NCBI GenBank assembly: GCA_028875075.1
Contig: JAPPGF010000027.1
Location: forward strand, 1-64,000
DNA: 64,000 bases
Reading direction: 5' to 3'
From: Gemmatimonadota bacterium
GTDB taxonomy: Bacteria; Gemmatimonadota; Gemmatimonadetes; Longimicrobiales; Gaopeijiaceae
Position 1 is the stretch's first letter, and every line of letters begins with the position of its first letter. The position numbers and the translations under genes were made by a program. The notes under the pieces were generated by a model that saw only the letters and a list, made by a program, of their open reading frames with translations, had not been told where the DNA came from and searched no databases. Below are positions 30,321-39,095 of this stretch, one piece after another.

Positions 30321-32987
30321 CTAGGCCGGCTGTGTGTGCCCCCCGTCCAATTGGCGTGGTCCAACAGCGGGTCGACGATTGCGTAGGCGCTCCCCCAGCA
30401 GCGCGATGTCCATTACTTCGTCTAAGTCTTGGACCAGATGAAAGACCAACACGGTCATCACGTCTTCGGGAATGTCCTCGAGGTCTGCGGCGTTCTCGGC
30501 TGGCATTACGACTTCCTTGATCCCGGCGCGCAACGCGCCCAGCACCTTCTCCTTCACCCCACCAATGGGAAGCACACGCCCCGTGAGGGTGAGCTCACCC
30601 GTCATCGCAACGTCCCGGCGCACTTTGCGGTTCGAGAGTGTTGACACGAGCGCGGTCGCCATCGTAATGCCGGCTGAGGGGCCGTCCTTGGGCACCGCGC
30701 CTGCAGGCACATGGAGGTGCACTTCCTGTCCAGTGAGCGCGTGCTCACCGATACCCAACCGCTCCCAGTTGCTCTTGGCGAAGGTGAGAGCAGCACGCCC
30801 CGACTCCTTCATCACGTCGCCCAGTTGACCGGTCAGCACGAGCCCTCCGTCGCCCGGCATCACGCTCGCCTCCACAAACATGATGTCGCCTCCCACCGCC
30901 GTGTAGAACATCCCGGTGGCCACGCCAACCGTATCGAAAGATGCTATGCACTCCGGGTGGACCCGAGGACGCCCCAGCAGCTCGCGCACGGTGTCGGCAT
31001 CCACCTCAACGCGCTCGGTTCCACCGACCGCGATGCGGCGTGCAACTTTGCGCGCAAGCTTGCCAATTTCGCGCTCCAGCTGTCGCACTCCGGCTTCGCG
31101 AGTGTACTGCTGGATGATGGCCAAGACGGCATCGTCGGTAACCCCGATCTCCTCGTCGTGAAGCCCGTTCTCTTTCTGCTGACGTGGTAGCAGGTAGCGC
31201 TTGGCGATCTCAAGCTTTTCCTGCTCCGTGTACCCGGCAAAGTCCACACGCTCCATCCGGTCGAGCAAGGGTGCAGGAATTCGGTCGCCGTAGTTCGCGG
31301 TCGCGATGAACAAGACCTCGGACAGGTCAAATGGCATACCGAGATAGTGATCTACGAACGTTGAGTTCTGAGCCGGATCGAGCACCTCCAGAAGCGCCGC
31401 ACTGGGATCGCCTTGAAAACTCACCCCAAGCTTGTCCACCTCGTCCAACAAAAAAACGGGATTCTTCCGCTTCGCCTGGCGCATTCCCTGAACAATTCGG
31501 CCCGGCATGGCGCCCACGTACGTGCGACGATGGCCGCGAATGTCAGCCTCGTCCCGAGCGCCGCCCAGCGAGATACGTACGTACTTGCGCCCCAGCGACC
31601 GCGCAATCGACTGCGCAACTGAAGTCTTGCCCACCCCAGGAGGACCTACGAACAGAAGGATAGGACCACGCCCGACGGCATGCATAGCCTTCTTCCACCG
31701 TTCCTTCTCTCGGTCCTCGACGGGCACGGAAGGCCTCTCTTCAGGACCTTCCGGCAAGACCGGGTCAGGCGCAGCCGGTCTATCCGACCCAAGGGGTTCC
31801 ACGTTGCTCCCGACGGGTGCGTCGGAACCTAGCGGCGGCGGCCCGCCGAGCGGATTCGGCGACGGAGTGGAAGGCGCCGGAATCGCTTCATCGCGCGGCG
31901 ACTGCGTGGATGGCGTCTCACGCTGACCCAGCTCACCCTCGACGGCAGCTGGCATGCGTTCGAGTTGCAGTTTGCGCACCGCCAAGAACTCCAGCACACG
32001 ATCTTTGACATCCTCCAACCCGTGGTGATCCTCGTGCAGGATCTCCTCGGCACGAGTTAGGTCGATCTTGTCCTCGGTACGCTCGTTCCACGGGAGCTCG
32101 GTCACCCACTCGAGAAATGTGCGGATAACCTGGTATTCGGCAGACTGCGGGCTGGTCCGTTCCAGTCGGTTCAGCTCGCGCTCGACCTCAGTACGCTGGT
32201 CGTCAGTGAACTCCAGGCCCTCGATCCGTTTCTTGAGCTCCCCGACATCGTCGCGCTCTTCCTCCTCTCCAAGCTCCTTTTGAATCTGCTTGAGCTGCTC
32301 GCGCAACAGCATCTCGCGTTGTCGCTCACCCAGCTCGGACTGAACCTTGGCCTGTATTTCCTCCTGAGCGTCGATACGCGCGAGCTCGCGCTCTACCGCA
32401 ACGAGAGCGCGACGCATACGCTCCTCGTCGTCCAGCGTCTCCAGCAGCTTCTGTTTGTCCTGAATGGGTAGTTCGAGGTAGAAGGCCACCAAGTCGGCGA
32501 ACGCACCTGCGTCGTCGACACCCTGGATCAGCTGGTTCAGGGCCTCGGCTGGCACACCGCGCCGGGTGCCCAGCTCAGCCGCCCGGTCGCGCAGCTCTCG
32601 ATCGAGCGCCTGGAAGGCGGGGTCGTTCTCTGCCTGAGGCCCTTGACGATCCATCTCCAGAAGGACGGCATGCAACATGTGCTCGCCTTCCTTCTCGTAG
32701 GTCACCGCCTGCGCACGTTTCTCACCCTGCACTAGCAGCTGGACTCCGCCACGCACTCGATGCGTCTGAACGATCCGAATGACCGTGCCGACCCTGTAGA
32801 GCAAGTCTGGAAGAGGTTCGTCAACATTTTCGCGCTGCGCGACCGCGAACAGGTGTCGATCACTCTCAAGTGCGTGCTGCACGGCTGCGACCGTCCCTGG
32901 CCGGCCGGCCGAGATCGGCACCGCCACGCCCGGATATACAACCGTGTCCCTAAGCGGAAGGACCGGAAGCTGGTGGCGCTCACCCAT
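30321..32987 (-). CDS. lon: ATP-dependent protease Lon with a Pro-rich insert
   Basis: About 888 residues from ATG 32987. N-terminal LON substrate domain (LPVLPLRDTVVYPGVAVPIS), long coiled-coil segment, AAA+ module with Walker A GPPGVGKTSVAQSIA and Walker B VFLLDEVDKL, and a C-terminal protease with the catalytic Ser in KDGPSAGITMATAL and Lys in GGVKEKVLGAL. It degrades misfolded and regulatory proteins in the cytosol. Unusual: about 85 residues rich in Pro, Gly, Ser and Glu (roughly residues 347-432) are inserted between the helical N-terminal domain and Walker A, where Lon normally has only a few residues. The start is supported by AGAGG eight bases upstream and the promoter at 33025-33052; the frame to 33179 is not needed. 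Confidence 0.95.
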   Translation of the reverse strand: MGERHQLPVLPLRDTVVYPGVAVPISAGRPGTVAAVQHALESDRHLFAVAQRENVDEPLPDLLYRVGTVIRIVQTHRVRGGVQLLVQGEKRAQAVTYEKEGEHMLHAVLLEMDRQGPQAENDPAFQALDRELRDRAAELGTRRGVPAEALNQLIQGVDDAGAFADLVAFYLELPIQDKQKLLETLDDEERMRRALVAVERELARIDAQEEIQAKVQSELGERQREMLLREQLKQIQKELGEEEERDDVGELKKRIEGLEFTDDQRTEVERELNRLERTSPQSAEYQVIRTFLEWVTELPWNERTEDKIDLTRAEEILHEDHHGLEDVKDRVLEFLAVRKLQLERMPAAVEGELGQRETPSTQSPRDEAIPAPSTPSPNPLGGPPPLGSDAPVGSNVEPLGSDRPAAPDPVLPEGPEERPSVPVEDREKERWKKAMHAVGRGPILLFVGPPGVGKTSVAQSIARSLGRKYVRISLGGARDEADIRGHRRTYVGAMPGRIVQGMRQAKRKNPVFLLDEVDKLGVSFQGDPSAALLEVLDPAQNSTFVDHYLGMPFDLSEVLFIATANYGDRIPAPLLDRMERVDFAGYTEQEKLEIAKRYLLPRQQKENGLHDEEIGVTDDAVLAIIQQYTREAGVRQLEREIGKLARKVARRIAVGGTERVEVDADTVRELLGRPRVHPECIASFDTVGVATGMFYTAVGGDIMFVEASVMPGDGGLVLTGQLGDVMKESGRAALTFAKSNWERLGIGEHALTGQEVHLHVPAGAVPKDGPSAGITMATALVSTLSNRKVRRDVAMTGELTLTGRVLPIGGVKEKVLGALRAGIKEVVMPAENAADLEDIPEDVMTVLVFHLVQDLDEVMDIALLGERLRNRRPAVGPRQLDGGHTQPA

Positions 32988-33024
32988 GGATGCCTCTACG
33001 AAGGGGTGTGACCGGCTGCTGCCC

Positions 33025-33052
33025 ATTATGGCCACCCCATGCGCAAGGGCAA
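33025..33052 (-). promoter_or_regulatory. promoter of lon
   Basis: Minus strand TTGCCC (33052-33047), 16-base spacer, CATAAT (33030-33025). It predicts a leader of about 30 bases before ATG 32987, which supports that start. No CIRCE-like or heat-shock sigma motif noticed. Confidence 0.55.
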
Positions 33053-33391
33053 CCGTGTCGTCGCGCGATGTCGAATCCGGCGCAATCATGCCGATCCGTG
33101 GCTCTCCGCGCGAGCCCGCGAAGAAGATGTAGGCAAGCCGGGCAAGCCGCTTGAAGGCGATCCTGACCGTGACCATCAATCATGTTGAGATCCCTGACTG
33201 CGATTTGAATGTCGGCCGGCGTTCAAGTTGCCCCCACTGGGTCACGAAGAACCAAAGAGTTCGCCCTGTTGTCCAACTCCCCCCGGCACCGAATCATCCA
33301 CCTAGGAAGTAGTTATTTGAAGCGGTCATCGCCACGGTTGCTCCTTTGCTGCCGAGAGCCGCTCGGTAAGCTGTGCTCGACTGAATAACGG

Positions 33392-33574
33392 CTAGCGGTC
33401 GTCGTAAGATACCCATGGCCTTCTCTGAGAGTGGCTCGGGTCCAGCGATCTCAAGTCGCTGACGTCGATCTCGATTGCTCCTCCGGGCTTTCGCGGCGGC
33501 GCTAGCTGAGGCCACTGAGACATGAACTCAAGATAGAGGACTCCAGGATCCTCACGAAGAACCTTGATTGACAT
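33392..33574 (-). CDS. doubtful 60-residue ORF
   Basis: Begins with a coding-like segment (MSIKVLREDPGVLYLEFMSQ, then PRKPGGAIEIDVSDL). AAGAGGGAG abuts the ATG, closer than a normal ribosome site. A second minus frame ending at 33294 could continue it after a frameshift. No family recognised; possibly another relic. Confidence 0.25.
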   Translation of the reverse strand: MSIKVLREDPGVLYLEFMSQWPQLAPPRKPGGAIEIDVSDLRSLDPSHSQRRPWVSYDDR

Positions 33575-33807
33575 CTCCCTCTTCGTACTGAGGATAGGAG
33601 CGCCGCGGGGCCCGGAATGCCCACCCGGGACCTTGTACTTGGTCGGGCCGCGCCCCTAGGGTCTGGAAGTCCCCGCTCGGCTTCACTGATCAATCCTTCC
33701 ATCTTATCGAGAAAGGTTGTGTCGCAGGACCCGTTGACGTGCCTGTTGTGCCTTAAGACGGCATGGCGCGACCATGTCTCGGTTGCTCCCGGACGCCGGT
33801 CGGGTCG

Positions 33808-33991
33808 GCGAACCACGAGGGCGGGATCGACAACATCACCGTCGCGCTGCTCAAGGTCGATCGATCCCCACGAGGCCCCCCTACCTCGACGGGGCCGGGA
33901 TCTCAGGGTCCCGACGGGTCGTGACCGCGTCTTCCCGGTCTGGGTGGCCTTCGTCGTCCTCGCCTCTCCGCCGCTGTTCGGCTTCATGTGA
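33808..33991 (+). pseudogene. C-terminal relic of a PP2C-type Ser/Thr phosphatase
   Basis: 33808-33924 encodes ANHEGGIDNITVALLKVD, the hallmark last strand of PP2C phosphatases (consensus A...GGxDNITVxxv), then a Pro/Ser/Gly linker and a stop. In another frame 33930-33991 encodes a hydrophobic segment VFPVWVAFVVLASPPLFGFM and a stop, which would be a C-terminal membrane anchor after one frameshift. The catalytic upstream part is absent. Confidence 0.6.
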
Positions 33992-34082
33992 GTCCAGAGG
34001 GTCCGGCGTGCCGAGGACGCCCTTGAGCGGCAGTCAACGGCGTCGGGCCCGCGTCTCACCCTTCCGGGTCCGGCCGGCGAGG

Positions 34083-34811
34083 CTACTGCGTCGTGACGCC
34101 CAGTTTCCTCAGCAGGGCCTCAATCTCCGGGTCTTGATGGGTAGTGATCCCGTGCTCCCGGTTCTTCCAGAAATAGTCCGCTGTTCGGCCCGAGTCGGGC
34201 TCGCTGTCCTCTGCGTTGCCCCATGCATCGGCGATCTCCTCGGGCAGCGGATAGCGTCGAGGTGAGCCCTCGGGCCCCCTGGGTCGGGTCACGGTGGCGA
34301 GCAGCGCGCTCCACTCAAGGCGTGATCCGGTGACCGTTCGCGGCCAGTCTATCGCGAGGAGGCCGGAGCGCGGATCGACCACGTCCCGCTCTTCCCCATT
34401 CATTCGAACCGAGCCATGGTAGCCTTCCTCTCGCACGATCCGTTCCTTCCACTCCTCGCGCATTCGGTCCGGAAGGCGATGGTCCGGGTTCTCCAGAAGG
34501 GCCACGCAGCCCAAGTCGGTCGAGATGCGGCCCTCGGGCCTCCGTCCGCGATTGTCCTCGGCCGCCCAGAGCTTCTCGGCCTCCTCGATCAGATTCCGTG
34601 TCCAGTACGGTACCGCGATCGCGGTACCGTACTCGTAGGCGCCGAGCTGCGGCGAGATGACCATGGTGTAGGTGTCACCGCGCTTGGTGGACCTCCGTCC
34701 GTAGCGGATCGGGACCCTCACGTGCTCCCGATGCATGCAGTCGAGGCGCTCGGCGCGCCAGCGCGGCCTGGGCGGCGCGGAGTCCCAATAGAGCGATCCG
34801 ATGATCAGCAC
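34083..34811 (-). CDS. hypothetical protein
   Basis: About 242 residues from GTG 34811. Begins with a buried strand and GSLYWD, then WRAERLDCMHREHVRVPIRY and a strand TYTMVISP, followed by a helical half with EEAEKLWAAEDNRGRRPEGR and an end rich in short charged motifs (DYFWKNREHGITTHQDPEIE). Overall it looks like a soluble, conserved protein of unknown function; the GSLYW start and strand pattern faintly recall gamma-glutamylcyclotransferase-like folds, but I would not assign that. The open frame extends to 34949, but those 46 codons are Cys/Trp-rich and unlike the rest. No functional neighbours. Confidence 0.65.
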   Translation of the reverse strand: MLIIGSLYWDSAPPRPRWRAERLDCMHREHVRVPIRYGRRSTKRGDTYTMVISPQLGAYEYGTAIAVPYWTRNLIEEAEKLWAAEDNRGRRPEGRISTDLGCVALLENPDHRLPDRMREEWKERIVREEGYHGSVRMNGEERDVVDPRSGLLAIDWPRTVTGSRLEWSALLATVTRPRGPEGSPRRYPLPEEIADAWGNAEDSEPDSGRTADYFWKNREHGITTHQDPEIEALLRKLGVTTQ

Positions 34812-35424
34812 GCCGACCCTGACCGGTTGTTCATCCTGGGCTCCGCCCGTGCTGCCGACTGCGTGCCTAGTCAGTGGATTCGCAAACGCATGTCGAGTTC
34901 GACAAAAGACAAGCCAGATTACGCACAGTATTGTGCACTTTCCGCTCAAGTGGCCACTTCACCTTCCGCAGTTCCTTCGTCGAGCGCGCATATCCGCGGG
35001 TTCGAGAGCCCGCTCGCTGCCATGCGAGCCAATCCTTGGCCGGAAGACCACGCACCCCTTCCGCCAGCACGGTCACACACGCCGTGAGATCGACACCCGA
35101 CTCCCCTCCACGAGCAAGCCCACTGGCCAGCCTAGCAAAGATTATTGACACCCGTGGCACCAGCTCGTGCTCCCAGCCAGCGCACCCACTCACACACACG
35201 GGAGGCCACCTGGCTTCCACTACGCTGACCTCCACCTCCCCGAGCTCGTCGCCGGTTTCGGCATCGCTCCTCGCGAGGCGCGCAAGTTCGATTGCCCTCG
35301 CCAAACCTGCGGGTCCCGCCCCCACGAACTAGACGTCCAACGCGATCGCTTCGGCGTCGCACGGACCGGCCCGAATTGTCCGTTCAGTCGGAACGGCGGC
35401 TAGTACTCTAGCGGGAGTATCACC
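34812..35424. other. 613-base region with an ETF-QO relic
   Basis: No intact gene. It carries the ETF-quinone oxidoreductase relic (listed) and, next to the small gene at 35425, a hairpin TACTC/GAGTA at about 35403-35418. Confidence 0.5.
35045..35355 (-). pseudogene. electron-transfer flavoprotein:quinone oxidoreductase relic
   Basis: The minus strand encodes AEAIALDV, then TAG at 35331-35329, then FVGAGPAGLARAIELARLAR and DELGEVEVSVVEA. This is the N-terminal FAD-binding strand-helix-strand in the form typical of ETF-QO, whose consensus has Leu where the TAG lies. Further on, GVDLTACVTVLAEGVRG matches a later ETF-QO block (consensus G.eL.AkvtvfAEG.rG) but lies about 100 residues too close, so an internal deletion is likely. 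The C-terminal Fe-S and quinone-binding part is absent. Non-functional. Confidence 0.8.
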
Positions 35425-35598
35425 ATGTACGTGCAATTCCCCGAGGGCCCGTTTGCAGCCGATTCGCAGCGTCCGACCCAAGAACCTGCCCAACGGCCGG
35501 AGGGTAGCGTGCTTGACACCTGGTCATCGGTCAACTTCCGTTCAGTCGACTCGGCCCGTCGTGTTCTCTCGTCCGTGGAACCTCCTTCGCCAAGATGA
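35425..35598 (+). CDS. small 57-residue protein coupled to the AAA ATPase gene
   Basis: ATG 35425 has a good ribosome site (GGGAG, spacing seven to nine) and the frame ends in TGA overlapping the next ATG (ATGA), so translation is probably coupled. The peptide starts MYVQFPEGPFAADSQ and ends in a Ser/Arg-rich helix (SVDSARRVLSSVEPPSPR). No family recognised. A TTGACA at 35513 inside it could be a second promoter for the ATPase but lacks a good -10. Confidence 0.5.
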   Translation: MYVQFPEGPFAADSQRPTQEPAQRPEGSVLDTWSSVNFRSVDSARRVLSSVEPPSPR

Positions 35599-37046
35599 CC
35601 GAACTGCGCCCGCGCACCCTCGGCGAACTAAAGGCCGCGGGCTACAGGACGCGCACGATAAGGGACGAGATTCGTTCTAACATCGTGCGCAAACTGCACG
35701 CACGGGAACGGCTCTTTCCGGGCATCGAAGGCTACGACGAGACCGTGGTCCCACAGGTTGTCAACGCTCTGCTGGCCCGACACGACTTCATTCTGCTTGG
35801 CCTGCGCGGTCAGGCGAAGAGCAGGATCCTACGCCAGCTCGTGGACTTCCTGGACGAGGAGATTCCCTTTCTGGCGGGCAGTGAGGTCAACGACGATCCG
35901 CTGTGCCCCGTCTCTAAGCACGGACGCACGCTCGTGCTCGAAAAGGGCGACGACGCGCCGATCGAGTGGCTGCAGCGGGACCATCGTTATGTCGAGAAGT
36001 TGGCGACGCCCGATGTCACGATCGCTGACGTAATCGGCGACGTGGATCCGATCAAGGCAGTCCGGGGAGGGCATGTCCTAGCCGACGAATTCACGATCCA
36101 CTTTGGGTTGCTCCCGCGCGCCAACCGCGGGATCTTCGCGCTTAACGAGCTGCCTGACCTCGCGGGCAAGATCCAGGTGGGGCTCTTCAACATCCTGCAG
36201 GAGGGCGATGTGCAGGTGAAGGGCTACCCCATCCGCCTCCCGCTTGACCTTCTGATGGTATTCACAGCCAACCCAGAGGACTACACCTCGCGTGGTAAAA
36301 TCATCACGCCCCTGAAGGATCGGATCGGTGCTGAGATCCGCACGCATTATCCAGAAGCGATCAAGACCGCTATGGAGATCACGCGGCAGGAGTCATGGAT
36401 CACACGCGAGGGATTGCGCGTGGAAATTCCCGACTTTGTGGCCGAGACCGTGGAACGAATTGCGTTCTTGGCGCGTGCGGACAAGCGGGTCGACCAGCGT
36501 TCGGGCGTGAGTCAGCGCATGCCGATCTCGGTGACGGAGAGCATCGTGTCAAACGCCGAGCGCCGTGCGCTCCAGCTCGGAGAGGAACGCGTCGTACCGC
36601 GTATCGGCGACCTCTACGCGACACTTTCCGCCATCACAGGGAAGATGGAACTGGAGTATGAGGGAGAGCTGCATGGCGCTGCCAAGATCGCACGTGAGCT
36701 CATCCAAGCGGCCGCTCAGCGCACCTTCCAAGATCGCGCCGGCGGCACGGATGTCGAGGCAATCGTTCAGTACTTCGAGCAGGGCGGCGCGCTCCAGATC
36801 AGCGAGGATGCCTCGGCTGCGGCTTGTGTTCAGGGGTTCGAGACCGTGCCTGGACTTCTGGAGCTGGTCGAGTCGGTGGGGCTCGCGACCGCATCCGCCT
36901 CCGATGGCACCCGCGCCGCCGCCTGCGAACTGACCTTGGAGGCCCTCGTAGGCCAACGACGTATCAGCCGCACGCGACCCGGTCGCTACGGGCGGGTTCG
37001 CCGCGATGGTCCAACCGGCAAGGGCTTCACGGGATTCGATTCTTAG
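35595..37046 (+). CDS. magnesium-chelatase-like AAA+ ATPase
   Basis: 483 residues, the family of stand-alone ChlI/BchI-like ATPases that also occurs in bacteria without chlorophyll (for example the mycobacterial Rv0958 type). Walker A is GLRGQAKSR, with Ala replacing the usual last Gly; the Walker B region RGIFALNELPDLAGKIQ has Asn-Glu instead of Asp-Glu, as in that subfamily. Sensor region VFTANPEDYTSRGKIITPLK and DRIGAEIRTHYPE follow. Such ATPases work with a VWA partner as a metal-insertion or protein-remodelling machine; the matching VWA gene lies at 39096, separated by a methyltransferase and by mutY on the other strand. Cytoplasmic. Confidence 0.85.
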   Translation: MTELRPRTLGELKAAGYRTRTIRDEIRSNIVRKLHARERLFPGIEGYDETVVPQVVNALLARHDFILLGLRGQAKSRILRQLVDFLDEEIPFLAGSEVNDDPLCPVSKHGRTLVLEKGDDAPIEWLQRDHRYVEKLATPDVTIADVIGDVDPIKAVRGGHVLADEFTIHFGLLPRANRGIFALNELPDLAGKIQVGLFNILQEGDVQVKGYPIRLPLDLLMVFTANPEDYTSRGKIITPLKDRIGAEIRTHYPEAIKTAMEITRQESWITREGLRVEIPDFVAETVERIAFLARADKRVDQRSGVSQRMPISVTESIVSNAERRALQLGEERVVPRIGDLYATLSAITGKMELEYEGELHGAAKIARELIQAAAQRTFQDRAGGTDVEAIVQYFEQGGALQISEDASAAACVQGFETVPGLLELVESVGLATASASDGTRAAACELTLEALVGQRRISRTRPGRYGRVRRDGPTGKGFTGFDS

Positions 37047-37152
37047 AGTTCGTGACAACAATCACACCCTGCACGCCAGTCCGCCCGCCTGATGACCGCC
37101 ACTGCGCCGCCATACTATTCCCCCGGCGCTCGTCCACCGGGCAACACCGACG

Positions 37153-37815
37153 TTGTCTGGCAACGTGAACCGACCCGTGCGCGGTTGGATCTCCCGCTTC
37201 GTCCCGCTCCGCCTCGTCCTTCCTTGGATCTTCTTCTGGAAGGGACCGCGCCGTGCTCTCGCACATCACTACGGTTGGGCACGCACCCTACGCGACAAAA
37301 TACCGCAAGACGCCGCTGGCCAACCGTTGCCGTGGATCTCCTACAGCGCAATCGGGCTGTTGTCGGAGCGGCTGTCATCCAGCCATACCGTCCTCGAGTT
37401 CGGAGCCGGTTACTCGACCCTTTTCTTTGGCGCGCGGGCGCGTCGCGTCGTCTCGATCGAGCATGACGCCGGCTGGATCGCGTGGGTGCGCGCGCGCATC
37501 CCAAGGAACGTTGAGCTGGTGCCGACCCGGCGTGGCCCGGCCGCCGTGTACTGTGCTCCGCTAGCAGGTTTGGACGAGTTCTTCGACGTGATTCTGGTTG
37601 ACGGTCGACATCGGAATGAGGCCTTTGAGAAAGCGCTCGACCACCTGAATCGGAAAGGAGTGATCCTCTTGGACGATAGCCACCGTCCGCGTTACGCCCC
37701 CGCCTTCGCGACTGCTCACGCGGCCGGACTGAAACATCTGCACCTGGAGGGGCACAAGCCGATGAGCGTGGATCTCTACCGAACCACGCTCTTCTACCGT
37801 AGCGAGAATTGCTAG
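37153..37815 (+). CDS. class I SAM-dependent methyltransferase-like protein
   Basis: 220 residues. Motif I VLEFGAGYSTLFFGARARRV, acidic end of strand 2 VVSIEHD, and motif IV-like FFDVILVDGRHRNEAFEKAL followed by KGVILLDDSHRP, typical of the methyltransferase family annotated as FkbM or Methyltransf_24 type. Substrate unknown. It sits 106 bases after the AAA ATPase on the same strand; the N-terminal 30 residues are basic and hydrophobic and may be a membrane-proximal extension. Confidence 0.75.
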   Translation: MSGNVNRPVRGWISRFVPLRLVLPWIFFWKGPRRALAHHYGWARTLRDKIPQDAAGQPLPWISYSAIGLLSERLSSSHTVLEFGAGYSTLFFGARARRVVSIEHDAGWIAWVRARIPRNVELVPTRRGPAAVYCAPLAGLDEFFDVILVDGRHRNEAFEKALDHLNRKGVILLDDSHRPRYAPAFATAHAAGLKHLHLEGHKPMSVDLYRTTLFYRSENC

Positions 37816-37865
37816 GCATCTGAACGGCGGCGATCCAGGGCGCGTCTCGTCGGCTCTCCAGCGGC

Positions 37866-39062
37866 TTACATGTTGCCCGAACGGTCTTCAAGGGCTCTAC
37901 GAATCGGCGGCGAATCATGGGTCCTTTCCGGTTGGCCGCCCTCAAGGCCTGGAGAGCGCTCGATCCATGCAGTGACGGCGCGTGCGATCCTTCGGTACGC
38001 CGCAGCCAGGGCCCGCTCTTCGAGCGCTTCCACCGGAGTCCAGGCGTGCCGCGCCGGAATCCCAACGGGCTCGCGCCAATTCGGTGCGCTTGTGTTCCAG
38101 ACAAACGGACGATAGGTCGCACGGAAATGGGAGTAGGTGTTTCTGAATGGCGGAAGCTCAGTCGGTTGCCGCCGGGGCAGCACACCCGCGGCGCGCGCGG
38201 CTCGCGTGGCGGCTGCGAGCACGGCGCGGCGCGTGCAGCCGGGCAACGGAAGGGTCGCGCTGGGAAAGGCCCATAGACCTCCGAGCAGACCGTCCAACGG
38301 CCTGCGAGCAAGCAATAGCTCGGGACTGCCAGAGTTGCCAGCGCGCAGCAGGACGGCGACCGCGATCTCGCGCTCGGGCAGCACGGAGCGCTGCCGGGGA
38401 CGGGGACGTTCGAGGACGGTCCCGAGCGCGCGTGCACGGCATTGCCGAGCAAGCGGGCATCGCGAACAAGCGGGCTGACCTGCCGTACATACTGTGGAGC
38501 CCAGTTCCATGAGAGCTTGGTTGAAGTCGCCCGGGCGCACAGGATCGACGAGCGCAGCAGCGTATGCGCGCAGCCAGCGAGGCGCTGGATCGGCTTCGTC
38601 AGAGAGCCTTGCCAGCACGCGCCGTGCGTTGCCGTCCACCGCGGGCACGCACTCCCCGAACGCGATGCTCGCCACGGCGCCGGACGTGTACTCGCCGAAA
38701 CCAGGTAGCGCGCGGAGCTCCGCGGCGCGGGCGGGGAGCTTGCCACCCATACGGTCGCGGACTAGCAGGGCCGCGCGGTGCAGGTTGCGGGCGCGAGCGT
38801 AATAGCCCAGGCCTTCCCAAGCCTTGAGCACGTCGTCTAGTGACGCGGACGCTAGTGCCTCCAGGTCCGGGAACCGCTCCATCCAGGCCCGGTAGTACGG
38901 GAGGACCGTGTCCACGCGTGTCTGTTGCAGCATCACTTCCGAAACCCACACTCGGTAGGGATGCAGCTCTCCACGCCACGGTAGGGCCCGGTGGCCAGCG
39001 TCGTAGAACTTCAGTATGTCACGGCGCGTGCGCCGTGTCTCCGCCTCCGACATCTCGGCCAT
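37866..39062 (-). CDS. mutY: A/G-specific adenine DNA glycosylase
   Basis: About 398 residues. Removes adenine opposite 8-oxoguanine. Catalytic Glu in SEVMLQQTRV, HhH with LPGFGEYTSGAVASIAFG, catalytic Asp in AVDGNARRVLARL, the Fe-S cysteines CTAGQPACSRCPLARQC (C-x6-C-x2-C-x5-C), and a C-terminal NUDIX-like recognition domain. Start ATG 39062 (MAEMSEAETRRTRR); ATG 39053 is possible. It is divergent from the VWA gene with only about 33 bases between the two starts. Confidence 0.93.
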   Translation of the reverse strand: MAEMSEAETRRTRRDILKFYDAGHRALPWRGELHPYRVWVSEVMLQQTRVDTVLPYYRAWMERFPDLEALASASLDDVLKAWEGLGYYARARNLHRAALLVRDRMGGKLPARAAELRALPGFGEYTSGAVASIAFGECVPAVDGNARRVLARLSDEADPAPRWLRAYAAALVDPVRPGDFNQALMELGSTVCTAGQPACSRCPLARQCRARALGTVLERPRPRQRSVLPEREIAVAVLLRAGNSGSPELLLARRPLDGLLGGLWAFPSATLPLPGCTRRAVLAAATRAARAAGVLPRRQPTELPPFRNTYSHFRATYRPFVWNTSAPNWREPVGIPARHAWTPVEALEERALAAAYRRIARAVTAWIERSPGLEGGQPERTHDSPPIRRALEDRSGNM

Positions 39063-39095
39063 GGCAAAGCTAAAGTAACCCTCCCTGGAGATCCC

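Larger units (their letters stand above)
33053..34082. other. about 1 kb low-coding region with relics
   Basis: Between lon and the hypothetical gene at 34083 no intact, recognisable gene is seen. It contains a doubtful 60-codon ORF (33392-33574, minus) and a PP2C phosphatase relic (33808-33991, plus), both listed. The overlapping long frames on both strands look like chance open frames in G/C-rich DNA. Confidence 0.5.

Noticed and set aside
32988-33179. 64-residue N-terminal extension of Lon
   Set aside because: A promoter and ribosome site fit ATG 32987, and the extension is outside the conserved LON domain.
35513-35541. TTGACA with a 17-base spacer before the AAA ATPase
   Set aside because: The -10 would be TTCCGT, a poor match, and the site lies inside the coupled 57-residue gene.
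37115-38746. 543-codon minus-strand frame
   Set aside because: Overlaps mutY and the methyltransferase; mutY has all catalytic and Fe-S residues in its own frame and this frame has none.
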